Source: Pseudomonas sp. (GTDB taxonomy: Bacteria > Pseudomonadota > Gammaproteobacteria > Pseudomonadales > Pseudomonadaceae). Taken from it: a DNA stretch of 64,000 bases. The notes under the pieces are model-generated. The model saw only the letters and a list, made by a program, of their open reading frames with translations. It made no database searches and had not been told where the DNA came from. Where the stretch lies: assembly GCF_030150285.1 (NCBI RefSeq), contig NZ_JASLGE010000092.1, positions 1 to 64,000 on the forward strand. The letters run 5' to 3'. The position numbers and the translations under genes are program-made. Positions 25,602 through 34,727 of the stretch are shown here, piece by piece; within the stretch, counting starts at the first letter, position 1, and every line of letters begins with the position of its first letter.

Positions 25602-26993
25602 ATGAGCCCGATTTCCAGCCAGACCCACGCCATCTCAATCAACCCGACCACGGGCGAACAGATTGGCCAGTACCCGTTTGAATCCGCCGAGGCGCTGGAC
25701 GCCGCCCTCACACGGGCGGCCGAGGGCTTTAAAACCTGGAAACGCAAACCGCTGCAAGAGCGCTCGGCGGCAATGGTCAAGCTGGCCAGCGTGCTGCGTG
25801 AAAACGCTGAAGCCATGGCAACCATGATCACCCAGGAAATGGGCAAGCCCATCACCCAGGCCCGTGGCGAAATCGAGAAATGCGCCAAAATGTGCGAGTG
25901 GTACGCGGAAAACGGCCCGGCCATGCTGGACGCCGAACCCACCCAGGTGGAAGGCGGCAAGGCCCGCATTGAATACCGCCCGCTCGGCCCGGTTCTGGCC
26001 GTCATGCCGTGGAACTTCCCGATCTGGCAAGTGCTGCGCGGCGCGGTGCCGGTGATGCTGGCCGGCAACACCTACGTGCTCAAACACGCACCGAACGTGA
26101 TGGGCAGCGCGTACCTGATTCGTGACGCCTTCATCCGCGCCGGTTTTGCCGAGGGCGTATTTGAGGTCATCAACGTCACCGCCGAGGGCGTGTCGAGCGC
26201 CATTGCCGACCCGCGCATTGCTGCTGTCACGCTGACCGGCAGCGTGCGCGCCGGTATGGCCATTGGCTCCCAGGCAGGTGCGGCACTGAAGAAGTGCGTA
26301 CTGGAACTGGGCGGCTCCGACCCGTTCATTGTGCTCAATGACGCCGACCTGGACGCCGCCGTGCAAGCGGCCGTGATCGGTCGCTACCAGAACTCGGGCC
26401 AAGTCTGCGCGGCCGCCAAGCGTTTGATTATCGAAAAAGGCGTTGTCGAGGCCTTCACTCAGAAATTCGTCGAAGCCACCCGCAAGCTGGTCGTGGGCGA
26501 CCCGCTGTCCAGCGCCACCTATATCGGCCCGATGGCGCGCTTCGACCTGCGCGATGAACTGGACCGCCAAGTCATCGACACCCTGGAACAAGGCGCGACG
26601 CTGCTGCTCGGCGGTGGCAAGGCACAAGGGCCGGGCAACTTCTATGAGCCCACGGTGCTGGCCAATGTGACTGAAACAATGACCGCATTTAAACAGGAGT
26701 TGTTCGGCCCGGTGGCATCGATCATCACCGCCGACGACTGCGCCCATGCCGTGGCGTTGGCCAACAACAGCGATTTCGGCCTGACAGCCACGATCTACAC
26801 GGCCAACGTCGACCTGGCCCAGCAACTGACCGCTGAGCTGGAAACCGGCGGCGTGTTTATCAACGGCTACTCGGCCAGCGATCCCCGCGTATCGTTCGGC
26901 GGCGTGAAGAAAAGCGGTTTTGGCCGTGAGCTGTCGCACTTTGGCGTACGCGAATTCTGCAACGCACAAACCGTGTGGCTGGACCGTCACTGA
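25602..26993 (+). CDS. NAD(P)-dependent aldehyde dehydrogenase, succinate-semialdehyde type
   Basis: The 463-residue enzyme has all the aldehyde dehydrogenase landmarks. PLGPVLAVMPWNFPIWQVLRG carries the catalytic Asn, LTGSVRAGMAIG the cofactor loop, LELGGSDPFIV the general-base Glu, and NSGQVCAAAKR the catalytic Cys. ELFGPVASII and FGGVKKSGFGREL follow near the end. The length and the short N terminus fit the Sad/YneI group of succinate-semialdehyde dehydrogenases, which act in 4-aminobutyrate and related breakdown. The exact aldehyde is inferred. A strong terminator follows at 27028. Control is probably by the divergent LysR gene. Confidence 0.87.
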   Translation: MSPISSQTHAISINPTTGEQIGQYPFESAEALDAALTRAAEGFKTWKRKPLQERSAAMVKLASVLRENAEAMATMITQEMGKPITQARGEIEKCAKMCEWYAENGPAMLDAEPTQVEGGKARIEYRPLGPVLAVMPWNFPIWQVLRGAVPVMLAGNTYVLKHAPNVMGSAYLIRDAFIRAGFAEGVFEVINVTAEGVSSAIADPRIAAVTLTGSVRAGMAIGSQAGAALKKCVLELGGSDPFIVLNDADLDAAVQAAVIGRYQNSGQVCAAAKRLIIEKGVVEAFTQKFVEATRKLVVGDPLSSATYIGPMARFDLRDELDRQVIDTLEQGATLLLGGGKAQGPGNFYEPTVLANVTETMTAFKQELFGPVASIITADDCAHAVALANNSDFGLTATIYTANVDLAQQLTAELETGGVFINGYSASDPRVSFGGVKKSGFGRELSHFGVREFCNAQTVWLDRH

Positions 26994-27027
26994 TTGAACC
27001 CGCAACCCTGAACACCCTGTGACTGTT

Positions 27028-27064
27028 CACCCTGCCGGGCTCAACCCGGCGGGGTGTTTTTTTT
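27028..27064 (+). terminator. Strong intrinsic terminator after the aldehyde dehydrogenase gene
   Basis: A 12-bp stem with a five-base loop (CACCCTGCCGGG, CTCAA, CCCGGCGGGGTG; one T-G pair) is followed directly by eight T residues. It lies 35 bp past the stop codon. Confidence 0.9.
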
Positions 27065-27115
27065 GGGCGTTCGTGGGCCTGTGGGCCCGCACCCATACAG
27101 GGCGCGAGCGTTGGC

Positions 27116-28438
27116 TCAATCCTCCAGCAAGTTGCCCCTCAAGGTTGTGCTGCTGTAGCGCTCGCGCAAGCGGCCGCGACGCTGAAGCTCCGGCGATACC
27201 CAGTCGGCAAACTCTTCAAAGCAACCCGGCGTGTAGGTGGCCGCAAGCATGAAGCCATCAGCACCGCCGTCGTCCATGTAGTGCTCGATCTGGTCGGCAA
27301 TGTCCACCGCCGTGCCAACCGCAACCGGCATGCCCATGCCCATCGCGTAGATCAACGCTGCTTCGCGTACTGTCACCGGTGCGCCGCCCTTGGCGTAGAT
27401 GATCGATTCAAACAGGCCCTGAATGCCTGGAATGGCAATGTCCTGCACGATGTCATCCAACGAATACGTGGAAAAATCCGGACCAAAATGCCCGGAAATC
27501 CACGCCAACGCGCCTTCCAGCGGAATATTGGCTTTCAGTTGCTCGTACTTGTCCTCGGCTTCGCTGCGCGTGCGGCCCACCACCGTTTGCAAGCCGTAAA
27601 TCAGTTTCACGCCCTTGGCCGAACGCCCGAACTTGCCTTCACGTTCACGCATGTCGTCGTGGTATTCACGCATGCGTTTCACGTTGGGATGCACGGCGAA
27701 AATAGCCTCGGCATGCTGGGCCGCAAAGTCCCGCCCGCGATCCGATGACCCGGCCTGCCACAGCACCGGCCGCCCTTGGGGCGAAGGGCTGACAAAGGGC
27801 CGCGCACGGGAACTGAAGTAGCGCCCCTGGTGAATCACTTCCTTGATTTTGGCAGGGTCGGCATAAATGCCGCTGGCCTTGTCCGCGATAATCGCGCCCG
27901 GCTCCCAGGCGTCCCAGTACTTGTAGCAAAGCTCCAGGTACTCCTGCATTTTCTCGTAGCGGTCTTCGCGCTGGCTCATGTCAGCACCGTAAGCGTCCCA
28001 CTCGCTTTTCGAATAGGAACTGACGACGTTCCATGCCACGCGCCCTTGCGACAAGTGATCCAAGCTCGACAGCCGCCGTACCAGCGAATACGGGTGTTCG
28101 AACGCGGTAGACAGGGTCACGCCGATACCCAGATGGCGTGTTGCACGCGCCATGATCGGCACCAAGGTGGACGGCTCATGCGTGGGGAATTGCACCGCGT
28201 ACTTCACAGTGGCATCAGAGCTGCCTTCGTAGTTGTTGTACGGGGCCAGCTCATCGGCGATAAACGCGCCGGTGAAAAAGCCGCGCTCCATGGTCCGCGC
28301 CATGTGTTCCCAGTAGGCCGGCGTGCGCCAGTCCCAGTTGACCTTGTCTTGCGCATGCCGCCACATCCCGGTGGCGTGGCTGTTCACGCCGTGCTGGATA
28401 AAGCCCAGCAACTGCGCTTTGGATTTTACGTTGGCCAT
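27116..28438 (-). CDS. LLM-class flavin-dependent monooxygenase, NtaA/SnaA/DszA family
   Basis: The 440-residue protein matches the long LLM subgroup that contains nitrilotriacetate, dibenzothiophene-sulfone and related FMNH2-dependent monooxygenases. Landmarks are GFIQHGVNSHATGMWRH, FFTGAFIADEL, LGIGVTLSTAFEHPYSLVRR, LSQGRVAWNVVSSYS, GRPVLWQAGSSDRG and DGFMLAATYTPGCFEEF. It uses reduced FMN from a separate reductase; none is encoded beside it. It is the last gene of an operon with a second LLM enzyme, a small membrane protein and a symporter. The set suggests uptake and oxidative cleavage of a small sulfur- or nitrogen-containing compound. Confidence 0.85.
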   Translation of the reverse strand: MANVKSKAQLLGFIQHGVNSHATGMWRHAQDKVNWDWRTPAYWEHMARTMERGFFTGAFIADELAPYNNYEGSSDATVKYAVQFPTHEPSTLVPIMARATRHLGIGVTLSTAFEHPYSLVRRLSSLDHLSQGRVAWNVVSSYSKSEWDAYGADMSQREDRYEKMQEYLELCYKYWDAWEPGAIIADKASGIYADPAKIKEVIHQGRYFSSRARPFVSPSPQGRPVLWQAGSSDRGRDFAAQHAEAIFAVHPNVKRMREYHDDMREREGKFGRSAKGVKLIYGLQTVVGRTRSEAEDKYEQLKANIPLEGALAWISGHFGPDFSTYSLDDIVQDIAIPGIQGLFESIIYAKGGAPVTVREAALIYAMGMGMPVAVGTAVDIADQIEHYMDDGGADGFMLAATYTPGCFEEFADWVSPELQRRGRLRERYSSTTLRGNLLED

Positions 28439-28475
28439 TGTGTTTACACCTTAAAGGACAGAAAGGGGTGGCCGC

Positions 28476-29555
28476 TCAGTTGAGCAATGCCCGCTGACGC
28501 TCGCGTTCACGCACGAGCGGGATGACGTCACGGCCGAATTCCAGCAACTCATCGTCGTAATGCAGAAACCCCACCAGCACCATGTCCACGCCCACGGCCT
28601 GCAACGCGTCAATACGCTCGGCAATCTGCTCGGGCGTGCCGATCAGGCCGGTTTTGAAGCCGTCGTTGAACTGAATCAGGTCCTCAAAACTGGAGTCGAC
28701 CCACATGCCTTTTTTATCCGCCGTCGACTGGCCCGCCTGGCGCACATTACGGCGAAAACGCTCTACCACGTCGGTGTCGGCATGCTCGATGATCGACGCC
28801 AGCACCTGCCGCGCCTCGTCCTCCGTCGGCCGGGCAATGACGAATGCGTTAACCGCAAACTGCACCGTGCGCCCTTGCTCAGTGGCCAGGGCGCGCACGT
28901 CGGCCACGTGTTCAGCGATGGCCGACAACGGCGCACCGTTCATAAAGTAGTAATCGCTGTGCCGGGCCGCCATTTGCCGTGCCGCAGCGGAATTGCCGCC
29001 CTGAAACACCGCAATGGCACCCTCCCGTGCAGGTTTTGGGCGAAAGTCGGCCTCGCGAACCCGGAAGAAGTCACCGGCAAAGTTCGCCTTGCCTTCAGCC
29101 CACGTTGCCCGCAGCACCTGGATAAATTCCTCGGTGCGACGGTAACGCTCGCCATGCTCAAGCCAGGGTTCGCCGAGGGCGGTGTATTCGTCTTTCAACC
29201 AACCACTGACCACATTGATCGCCGCCCGCCCCTGGCTGATTTCATCCAGGGTGATGAGTTGTTTGGCCACCACCGCCGGATGGGCCAGGCCCGTCGCAAC
29301 CGCGACGATGGGCACCAGGGTTTCAGTGGTGGCGGCGATAGCGGCAGCCATGACCATGGAATCGTAAGTGCCTTCATCCCCTTCCAGCGACGAGACAAAC
29401 CGTGTCGCCAACAAGCTGTAGGTGAAACCATGCTGTTCGGCGATGCGCGCATAGCGCTGGTTCGCCGCAAAGCTGCCACCGGTACGGTTGGCAATGCGCG
29501 TGGCGACCAGCGAGGTGCCCAGGTTCGGGGCCCAGTAGCCAAATTCAATCGCCAT
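28476..29555 (-). CDS. LLM-class flavin-dependent monooxygenase, SfnG-like (dimethylsulfone type)
   Basis: The 359-residue enzyme resembles dimethylsulfone monooxygenase SfnG along its length. Shared features are FGYWAPNLG at the start, ISQGRAAINVVSGW with KDEYTALGEPWLEHGERYRR, AVFQGGNSAAARQMAA, FAVNAFVIARPTEDEARQVL, FEDLIQFNDGFKTGLIGTP and VGFLHYDDELLEFG at the end. Such enzymes use FMNH2 and oxygen to cleave C-S bonds. True SfnG genes usually sit with sfnR and ssu or msu genes, which are absent here, so the substrate may be different. It starts two bases after the stop of the small membrane protein gene and precedes the second LLM gene by 37 bp. Confidence 0.83.
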   Translation of the reverse strand: MAIEFGYWAPNLGTSLVATRIANRTGGSFAANQRYARIAEQHGFTYSLLATRFVSSLEGDEGTYDSMVMAAAIAATTETLVPIVAVATGLAHPAVVAKQLITLDEISQGRAAINVVSGWLKDEYTALGEPWLEHGERYRRTEEFIQVLRATWAEGKANFAGDFFRVREADFRPKPAREGAIAVFQGGNSAAARQMAARHSDYYFMNGAPLSAIAEHVADVRALATEQGRTVQFAVNAFVIARPTEDEARQVLASIIEHADTDVVERFRRNVRQAGQSTADKKGMWVDSSFEDLIQFNDGFKTGLIGTPEQIAERIDALQAVGVDMVLVGFLHYDDELLEFGRDVIPLVRERERQRALLN

Positions 29556-29557
29556 GT

Positions 29558-29866
29558 TCAGCCCTCATCCGCCGAGCGCTGCTCGATGATAAACGCGATG
29601 ATCACGCCCACGGCCGCCGCAAGGCCGGCAAAGGGCACCAGGTACCAAAAGATCGGCGCAACGGTGAGCAGGTAAATCAGCACGATCGAGCCGATGATGC
29701 TGTTGAGTACCTTGAAGTTGATACGCGTGTAGGACGCCCAGTCGTAAGACTCTTCAGCGGCGCTGTCCATTTCTCGCGACGCGCGCTGAATGCCGTCAAA
29801 CACGTAATACAGATAAACCACCGAGATCAGCACAGCGAGCAGCGCCGCAACTATGGCGTAAGTCAT
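29558..29866 (-). CDS. Small membrane protein accompanying the symporter
   Basis: The 102-residue protein has an N-terminal helix (MTYAIVAALLAVLISVVYLYYVF), a polar middle of about 30 residues (QRASREMDSAAEESYDWASY) and a second hydrophobic hairpin (IIGSIVLIYLLTVAPIFWYLVPFAGL). I do not recognise a named family. Its position between the symporter gene (20-bp gap) and the SfnG-like gene (2-bp gap) suggests a small transporter subunit, comparable with the small partners of some sodium/solute symporters. Confidence 0.72.
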   Translation of the reverse strand: MTYAIVAALLAVLISVVYLYYVFDGIQRASREMDSAAEESYDWASYTRINFKVLNSIIGSIVLIYLLTVAPIFWYLVPFAGLAAAVGVIIAFIIEQRSADEG

Positions 29867-29886
29867 GGGAATGGACTCCGTAGGGT

Positions 29887-31377
29887 TCAGGAAGCGTTGC
29901 TGATGCGTTGGTCAACGTCGTTATTGGCTTCAAGTTGCCGGGCGTAGGCCTGGAAATCGAAGGTTCGCGTGTTCAACAACCCCAGGGTGATGGGCACGAT
30001 GGCGCTGACACCGGTGATGGTCAGAATGCCCGCCAGTTCGCCGTAGAAGTAGCGCACGCTCATGCCAATGGCCACCGCCAGAATGATCCCCCAACTGAAG
30101 CCCGCCGCCGTGGTGCGACGCCAGGTGATCGCCAATAACAACGGCACCAGAATCGAAGCATTCAGCGATTGCGCCAGGAGCACCAGGCTGACGAAGTCCC
30201 AACCAGACATCACGATGATCCCGGCCACAATGCCGAACAGCACGATGCTCAACTTGGTCAAGGTGAACAGGGCTTTGCCGCCCAGGCGTGGAAACAGCGG
30301 CATCAACACGTTCACCGACACCAGTGAAGAAATCGCCGAGAACGCGCCGTCAATGCTCGAATAACTGCAGTTGAGTACCACAAACACGTACAGCGCGACG
30401 ATCACAGCCGGCAAGCCGATATGGGAGATGATGTACGGGCCGATGGAAGCTGAGTCGCCGCCAATGTCCGCCAGGCTGACGCCGTAGCCCAGGCCGATCA
30501 GCCCCAAAATGCCGGCGATGATCGGGATCGGATAAAACAGTGCACCGCCCCAGATAAAGGTGCGCGACAGGTGGCGCGGCTTCACCGCCCAGGCTTTCTG
30601 CCAGAAGCTCTGGTCCGACACGGAAGCGCCCAGCAGGCCCAGCGCCAGCGTCAGGCCGAACGCAGCGGCGGCTTCATGATTGAAAATGCTCAAGTACTCG
30701 GGGTTCTTGCTGGCCAGCGAATCGAACACCCACTCCGGGCCGCCGATGGTTGCCAGGGCGAACAGCACAATCACGGCCAGCGGCACCAGGATCAACAAGG
30801 TATTGATGGTGCCGGTGATGGCCGACGTCCACAGGCCGCCCAGGTACGAATACACCGTGACAATCACCAGCACCACCGCCAGCACGGCCGCCGGTTTCAG
30901 GTCGAACACCGCGCTGGTGACCAGCACCGTGCCCTTGAGGTTGATCAGGATCGAGAACAGCAGCGCCAACAACATGATCACGGTGGCGATGGCCGCTGCG
31001 AAACCGGATGACAGCCGGCTACGGATGTAATCGGGAATGGTGTAACCGTTGGGCACCACTTTGCGCAGGCGCAAGGCCAGCGGGGCAAGCAAAATAATGG
31101 CAATCCCGTTGGGAATGGTGAACCACAGCAGCCCGGACAAGCCCCAGGTGTAAGCAGACGCCGCCGACATCACAATGGCCATGGACCAGGTCCACACCGC
31201 AATCACCGCACCCACACTGAAACCCAAGCCGACCTTGCGGTTGGCGATGATGTAATCCTTAGTGTTGCGCACCAGTTTCAAACGAACGGTGATCGCAATA
31301 ATCGTCAGGAATATCCCTAATCCGACAATAAGCGCCCACCCAAGGGTGGGTGAAAGAAATTGAGTTTCCTGAAGCAT
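29887..31377 (-). CDS. Sodium:solute symporter (SSS family)
   Basis: The 496-residue protein has about 13 membrane helices and SSS-family features. These include IANRKVGLGFSVGAVIAVWTW near the N terminus, NGYTIPDYIRSRLSS, SYLGGLWTSAITGTINTLLI and GLLGASVSDQSFWQKAWAVK. It resembles the urea/DUR3-like and related branch more than the proline or glucose carriers. It is the first gene of a four-gene operon with two flavin monooxygenases, so it probably imports their substrate with sodium. The promoter must lie in the 392-bp region upstream. Confidence 0.85.
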   Translation of the reverse strand: MLQETQFLSPTLGWALIVGLGIFLTIIAITVRLKLVRNTKDYIIANRKVGLGFSVGAVIAVWTWSMAIVMSAASAYTWGLSGLLWFTIPNGIAIILLAPLALRLRKVVPNGYTIPDYIRSRLSSGFAAAIATVIMLLALLFSILINLKGTVLVTSAVFDLKPAAVLAVVLVIVTVYSYLGGLWTSAITGTINTLLILVPLAVIVLFALATIGGPEWVFDSLASKNPEYLSIFNHEAAAAFGLTLALGLLGASVSDQSFWQKAWAVKPRHLSRTFIWGGALFYPIPIIAGILGLIGLGYGVSLADIGGDSASIGPYIISHIGLPAVIVALYVFVVLNCSYSSIDGAFSAISSLVSVNVLMPLFPRLGGKALFTLTKLSIVLFGIVAGIIVMSGWDFVSLVLLAQSLNASILVPLLLAITWRRTTAAGFSWGIILAVAIGMSVRYFYGELAGILTITGVSAIVPITLGLLNTRTFDFQAYARQLEANNDVDQRISNAS

Positions 31378-31634
31378 GATGTTTACTCAGTGGCGCCCCA
31401 ACGAAGTTCCAGATGCGGAACAGTGAGCGGCAAGTATGCTCAGCCCTTACATCACCTCAAAGTAACGTTTAACACTATCGTTATATTGATTTACAAACAT
31501 GAACTTCAATGGGCACATTATTTATAAGGCTTCTTTTTATTCCACCTTTCCATTAATAAACAGCCACGCGCACGCCTTCAGACGGGGGCTGAATACCAAT
31601 AAAAAGATACGTACTGCATCAAGATTCATGCCGG

Positions 31635-31649
31635 CACGAGTGCGCTCGC
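31635..31649. repeat. 15-bp palindromic repeat, copy 1
   Basis: CACGAGTGCGCTCGC differs from copy 2 at one base and contains the dyad GAGTGCGCTC. The two copies start 38 bp apart. They may be operator sites. Confidence 0.45.
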
Positions 31650-31672
31650 AGCCTTTTAAAACATCAAAAGAT

Positions 31673-31687
31673 CACGAGCGCGCTCGC
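31673..31687. repeat. 15-bp palindromic repeat, copy 2
   Basis: CACGAGCGCGCTCGC contains the perfect palindrome GAGCGCGCTC (31676-31685). See copy 1 at 31635. Confidence 0.45.
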
Positions 31688-31769
31688 GCCGACCATCACT
31701 TTAAAGTTGGCGTCAGTGACACTACACTTCCATAACAGGCAAACTTGCTACAGCAAACGATTTAACCGC

Positions 31770-32867
31770 TTAACGAACTTCAAACTTCTCCAACACTTCC
31801 GGCAACGGATCAAGGCCAAGTCCCGGCCCTGTCGGAACCGTCAAGTAACCGTCCACCGGGGTCATCGCCGGGCCGTACAGTTCCACATCAAAGTCACAAT
31901 ACAAACGCTCGAACACCGGCAAGGTGCGGGTCGCTGCCTGCAGGTGCAACGTGGCGACCTGGCCAGGGCCAAACAATGCACAGTGCGGTACAAATTCCAC
32001 CGCACTGGCCTCGCACAGGCTGCGAATTTTCAGCAGCTCCGTCACCCCGCCGGTTTTGGCCACGTCCGGTTGTGCGATATCAATGGCCCCCAGGTCGATC
32101 ATGGCTTTGAAGTCGTACAGGCTGCCGGCGTTCTCTCCGGCGGCAATGCGCTGCAACCCCCGCTGACGAATCGCCGCCAGGCCTGCGTAGTTTTCCGGCG
32201 GCCACACCGGCTCTTCAAACCAGAGCAACTCCAGGTCAGCCAGGCGCTCGCAGATGTTCAAGGCCTGAGGCACCGTCCATGGGCAGTTGGTGTCGAGCAT
32301 CACTTGGGCCTTGCCCTGCGCCGCGTTGCAGGCCGCACGGATGATCACGGGGTCGATTTCATGCAATTTGATATAGCGGTAACCCCGCTCGATGGTCTGC
32401 GCCACCACCCGCTCCACTTCCTGGCTGGAACCGTAGCGCAACAGGCTGGCGTACACCGGCAGGCGCTCGGCACATGCGCCGCCGAGCAACTCCGCCAAGG
32501 GCTGGCCCGCACGCTTGCCCAGCAGGTCCCACAAGGCGATGTCCACAGCGCTAATGCCATACATGATGGAACCGACACGGCCAAAGTTATGCAGGTTGAA
32601 TTCCAGATCATGCTTGATTGCGCTGATCTGGCGCGCATCCCGGCCCACCACCAACGGCAAGACCCGGGTGTCGATCAGGGCCTTTAGCGCTCGGTCTTCA
32701 CTGCGGGAAAACGCTTCGCCCCACCCCACCAGGCCGTCTTCGGTTTCCAGACGCACAAGCAGGGTGTCGAATTGGTTGGGCGGCACACCGCCCCAGCTCC
32801 ACGGCGGTGTGCCGTCCAGCTGGAAAGGCAGCGACAACAGGATGGTTTCAGCTTTTACGATACGCAT
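31770..32867 (-). CDS. Mandelate racemase/muconate lactonizing enzyme family protein (acid-sugar dehydratase-like)
   Basis: The 365-residue enolase-superfamily enzyme has the N-terminal capping domain (LVRLETEDGLVGWGEAF) and a barrel. The barrel shows IKLHE (Lys-x-His at the second strand), the three metal ligands in VMLDTNCPW, LLWFEEPV and IAAGENAG, then AQPDVAKTGG (Asp) and FVPHCALFGPG (His). The Asp-His dyad places it in the mandelate racemase subgroup, whose members dehydrate or epimerise acid sugars and related carboxylates. It lies 28 bp downstream of a TRAP permease gene, so its substrate is probably the TRAP cargo. The specific acid cannot be read from the sequence. Confidence 0.85.
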   Translation of the reverse strand: MRIVKAETILLSLPFQLDGTPPWSWGGVPPNQFDTLLVRLETEDGLVGWGEAFSRSEDRALKALIDTRVLPLVVGRDARQISAIKHDLEFNLHNFGRVGSIMYGISAVDIALWDLLGKRAGQPLAELLGGACAERLPVYASLLRYGSSQEVERVVAQTIERGYRYIKLHEIDPVIIRAACNAAQGKAQVMLDTNCPWTVPQALNICERLADLELLWFEEPVWPPENYAGLAAIRQRGLQRIAAGENAGSLYDFKAMIDLGAIDIAQPDVAKTGGVTELLKIRSLCEASAVEFVPHCALFGPGQVATLHLQAATRTLPVFERLYCDFDVELYGPAMTPVDGYLTVPTGPGLGLDPLPEVLEKFEVR

Positions 32868-32895
32868 GAGAAACAGGCCTCAGACAAAAGGGCGA

Positions 32896-34185
32896 TTACA
32901 CCGTGTGATGGGGAAGCCACAGCGACAGCTGCGGGAAAAACGTCAGCAGCATCAGAATCACTGCGTAAGCGACCATGAACGGGCCGAGTTCAGCGGTCAG
33001 CCGGCTGGATGGAATCTTGGCCACGGCGCTGGTGACAAACAGCAACCCGCCCACCGGCGGCGTCACCATGCCCATCGACAGGTTGACGATGACAATCATG
33101 GCGAAATGCAGGGGGTCGATGCCCAGCGCGGCGCTGACCGGGGCCAGTATCGGTACCAGCACCATCACTCCCGGCACCGGTTCGATAAACACCCCCGCCA
33201 GTAGCAACAGCAGGTTGACCCCGAGCAAAAACGCGATAGGGGAAAGCTCCAGCGCAATCAAGGCGGCGGCCAGGCTGTTGGGTACCCGTTCGATGGTCAG
33301 CACCCACGAGAACACCGAGGTGGCCGCGATCATCAACAACACCGAGCCCGTCAGTTGCCCGGCCCGTGCCAGGATGCCCGGCAGTTGCCCCCACGCCAGG
33401 CTGCGGTAAATCCAGCGGCCGCACACCAGTGCATAGAACACGGCGATCACTGACGCCTCAGTGGGGGTGAATACGCCGCCACGGATACCCAGCAGGATCA
33501 ACAGAATCAGGCCCAGCGCCGGAATGGCCTTGAGCGAGTTGATGACCATTTCGCGACGCCCCGGCCGTGGCAAGCTCGACACATACCCACGGCGACGGCA
33601 TACGTAAAAGTTCACCGCCGCCATGCCCAAGGCAATCACCAGCCCCGGCACCACGCCTGCCATAAACAAGCCACGAACGGTCAGCGCGGTGTCCTGCATG
33701 GCATAAATAATCATCACCAGCGACGGGGGAATGACCACGCCCAAAATCGAGGTGCTGGCGGTTAACGCGGCGGCATACCCCTTGTCATACCCCCCACGCT
33801 CCATCATGCGGATCATCATGGCGCCGGGCCCCGCTGCATCGGCCAACGCAGAGCCGGAAATACCGGAAAACAGGGTCAGGCTGCCAATATTGCTGTAACC
33901 CAGGCCGCCGCGAAAATGGCCGATGAACTGGCTACTGAACACCAATAGAACCCGGGTCAACGACCCGCCCGTCATCAGCTCAGAGGCCAATACAAAGAAC
34001 GGCACCGCCATCAACGGGAAACTGTCGATCCCGGTGAACAGCTCCTTGATCACGACCAGCATCGGGTAATGCGTGCCAAAGCCGATAGCCAGCAGGCACG
34101 AACCGATCAGCGCGAAGCTCACCGGTGTACCAATGGCAAGAAACACACACAGGCTAATCAGCAAAATCATACTGGCGAGGGTCAC
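32896..34185 (-). CDS. dctM: TRAP transporter large permease (DctM)
   Basis: The 429-residue protein has about 12 hydrophobic segments and the DctM landmarks. These are LFLAIGTPVSFALIGS-type start, PLMAVPFFVLASELMTGG, SGISGSALADAAGPGAMMIRMM, ILGVVIPPSLVMIIYAM and LSMGMVTPPVGGLLFVTSAVA. It forms the membrane translocation unit with DctQ, driven by a sodium gradient. Its start overlaps the dctQ stop by four bases. Confidence 0.92.
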   Translation of the reverse strand: MTLASMILLISLCVFLAIGTPVSFALIGSCLLAIGFGTHYPMLVVIKELFTGIDSFPLMAVPFFVLASELMTGGSLTRVLLVFSSQFIGHFRGGLGYSNIGSLTLFSGISGSALADAAGPGAMMIRMMERGGYDKGYAAALTASTSILGVVIPPSLVMIIYAMQDTALTVRGLFMAGVVPGLVIALGMAAVNFYVCRRRGYVSSLPRPGRREMVINSLKAIPALGLILLILLGIRGGVFTPTEASVIAVFYALVCGRWIYRSLAWGQLPGILARAGQLTGSVLLMIAATSVFSWVLTIERVPNSLAAALIALELSPIAFLLGVNLLLLLAGVFIEPVPGVMVLVPILAPVSAALGIDPLHFAMIVIVNLSMGMVTPPVGGLLFVTSAVAKIPSSRLTAELGPFMVAYAVILMLLTFFPQLSLWLPHHTV

Positions 34186-34727
34186 GGTTGCGCCCTCCCC
34201 GGTAATGGCTCATCGGCCGAGGCGTCCGGGTCAGGGAACCAGTTGCCACGCAGCAACCGGCCAAAATCCAGAACAATCAGTGTCGCCATCAAGCCCATCC
34301 CCAGCGGAATGCCCAGGTACACCAGGCCGAACGGGATACGCAGGGTTGGTGTGACCTGCACCTGGGTCATCCACGCATAACGCACGCCGTAGTAGCTCAG
34401 CACTGCGCAGCACACCAGGATCAAGGCCAGGTTGAACAGGTTGAACCACCGCGCCACGCGCTCCGGGAGCTTACGGTTCAAGTAATCGATGCAGATGTGC
34501 CCGCCCTGGCGCATGACCACCCCGCTGGACAGGAACGTCAGCCAGATCATCAGGTAGCGGGCCGTTTCTTCGGCCCACGGGAGGGAACTGCCCACGGCAT
34601 AGCGCAGCACCACGTTGGCGAAGATCAGCACCGTCATAAGGCCCAGCACGCCGATCACCAGATAACGAATGACCCCGGCAATCCGTTCTGCTAGCCGGCT
34701 GCCGGTGTCCCATGACGAGTCGGTCAT
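34182..34727 (-). CDS. dctQ: TRAP transporter small permease (DctQ)
   Basis: The 181-residue protein has four membrane helices, with LPWAEETARYLMIWLTFLSSGVVMRQGGHICIDYL in the middle, the typical DctQ core (W-x-E-E and the MR-x-G-H turn). It pairs with DctM. It overlaps dctP by four bases upstream and dctM by four bases downstream, so all three are translationally coupled. Confidence 0.9.
   Translation of the reverse strand: MTDSSWDTGSRLAERIAGVIRYLVIGVLGLMTVLIFANVVLRYAVGSSLPWAEETARYLMIWLTFLSSGVVMRQGGHICIDYLNRKLPERVARWFNLFNLALILVCCAVLSYYGVRYAWMTQVQVTPTLRIPFGLVYLGIPLGMGLMATLIVLDFGRLLRGNWFPDPDASADEPLPGRAQP

Larger units (their letters stand above)
31378..31769. other. Intergenic region upstream of the symporter operon
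   Basis: The 392-bp gap is AT-richer than its surroundings near 31440-31560, where the promoter of the symporter operon is expected on the minus strand. It also holds two near-identical 15-bp repeats (31635-31649 and 31673-31687). No gene is convincing. Confidence 0.4.

Noticed and set aside
25635..27005. A 456-codon minus-strand open frame opposite the aldehyde dehydrogenase
   Set aside because: The sense strand is a complete aldehyde dehydrogenase; the antisense frame has no start site or motif.
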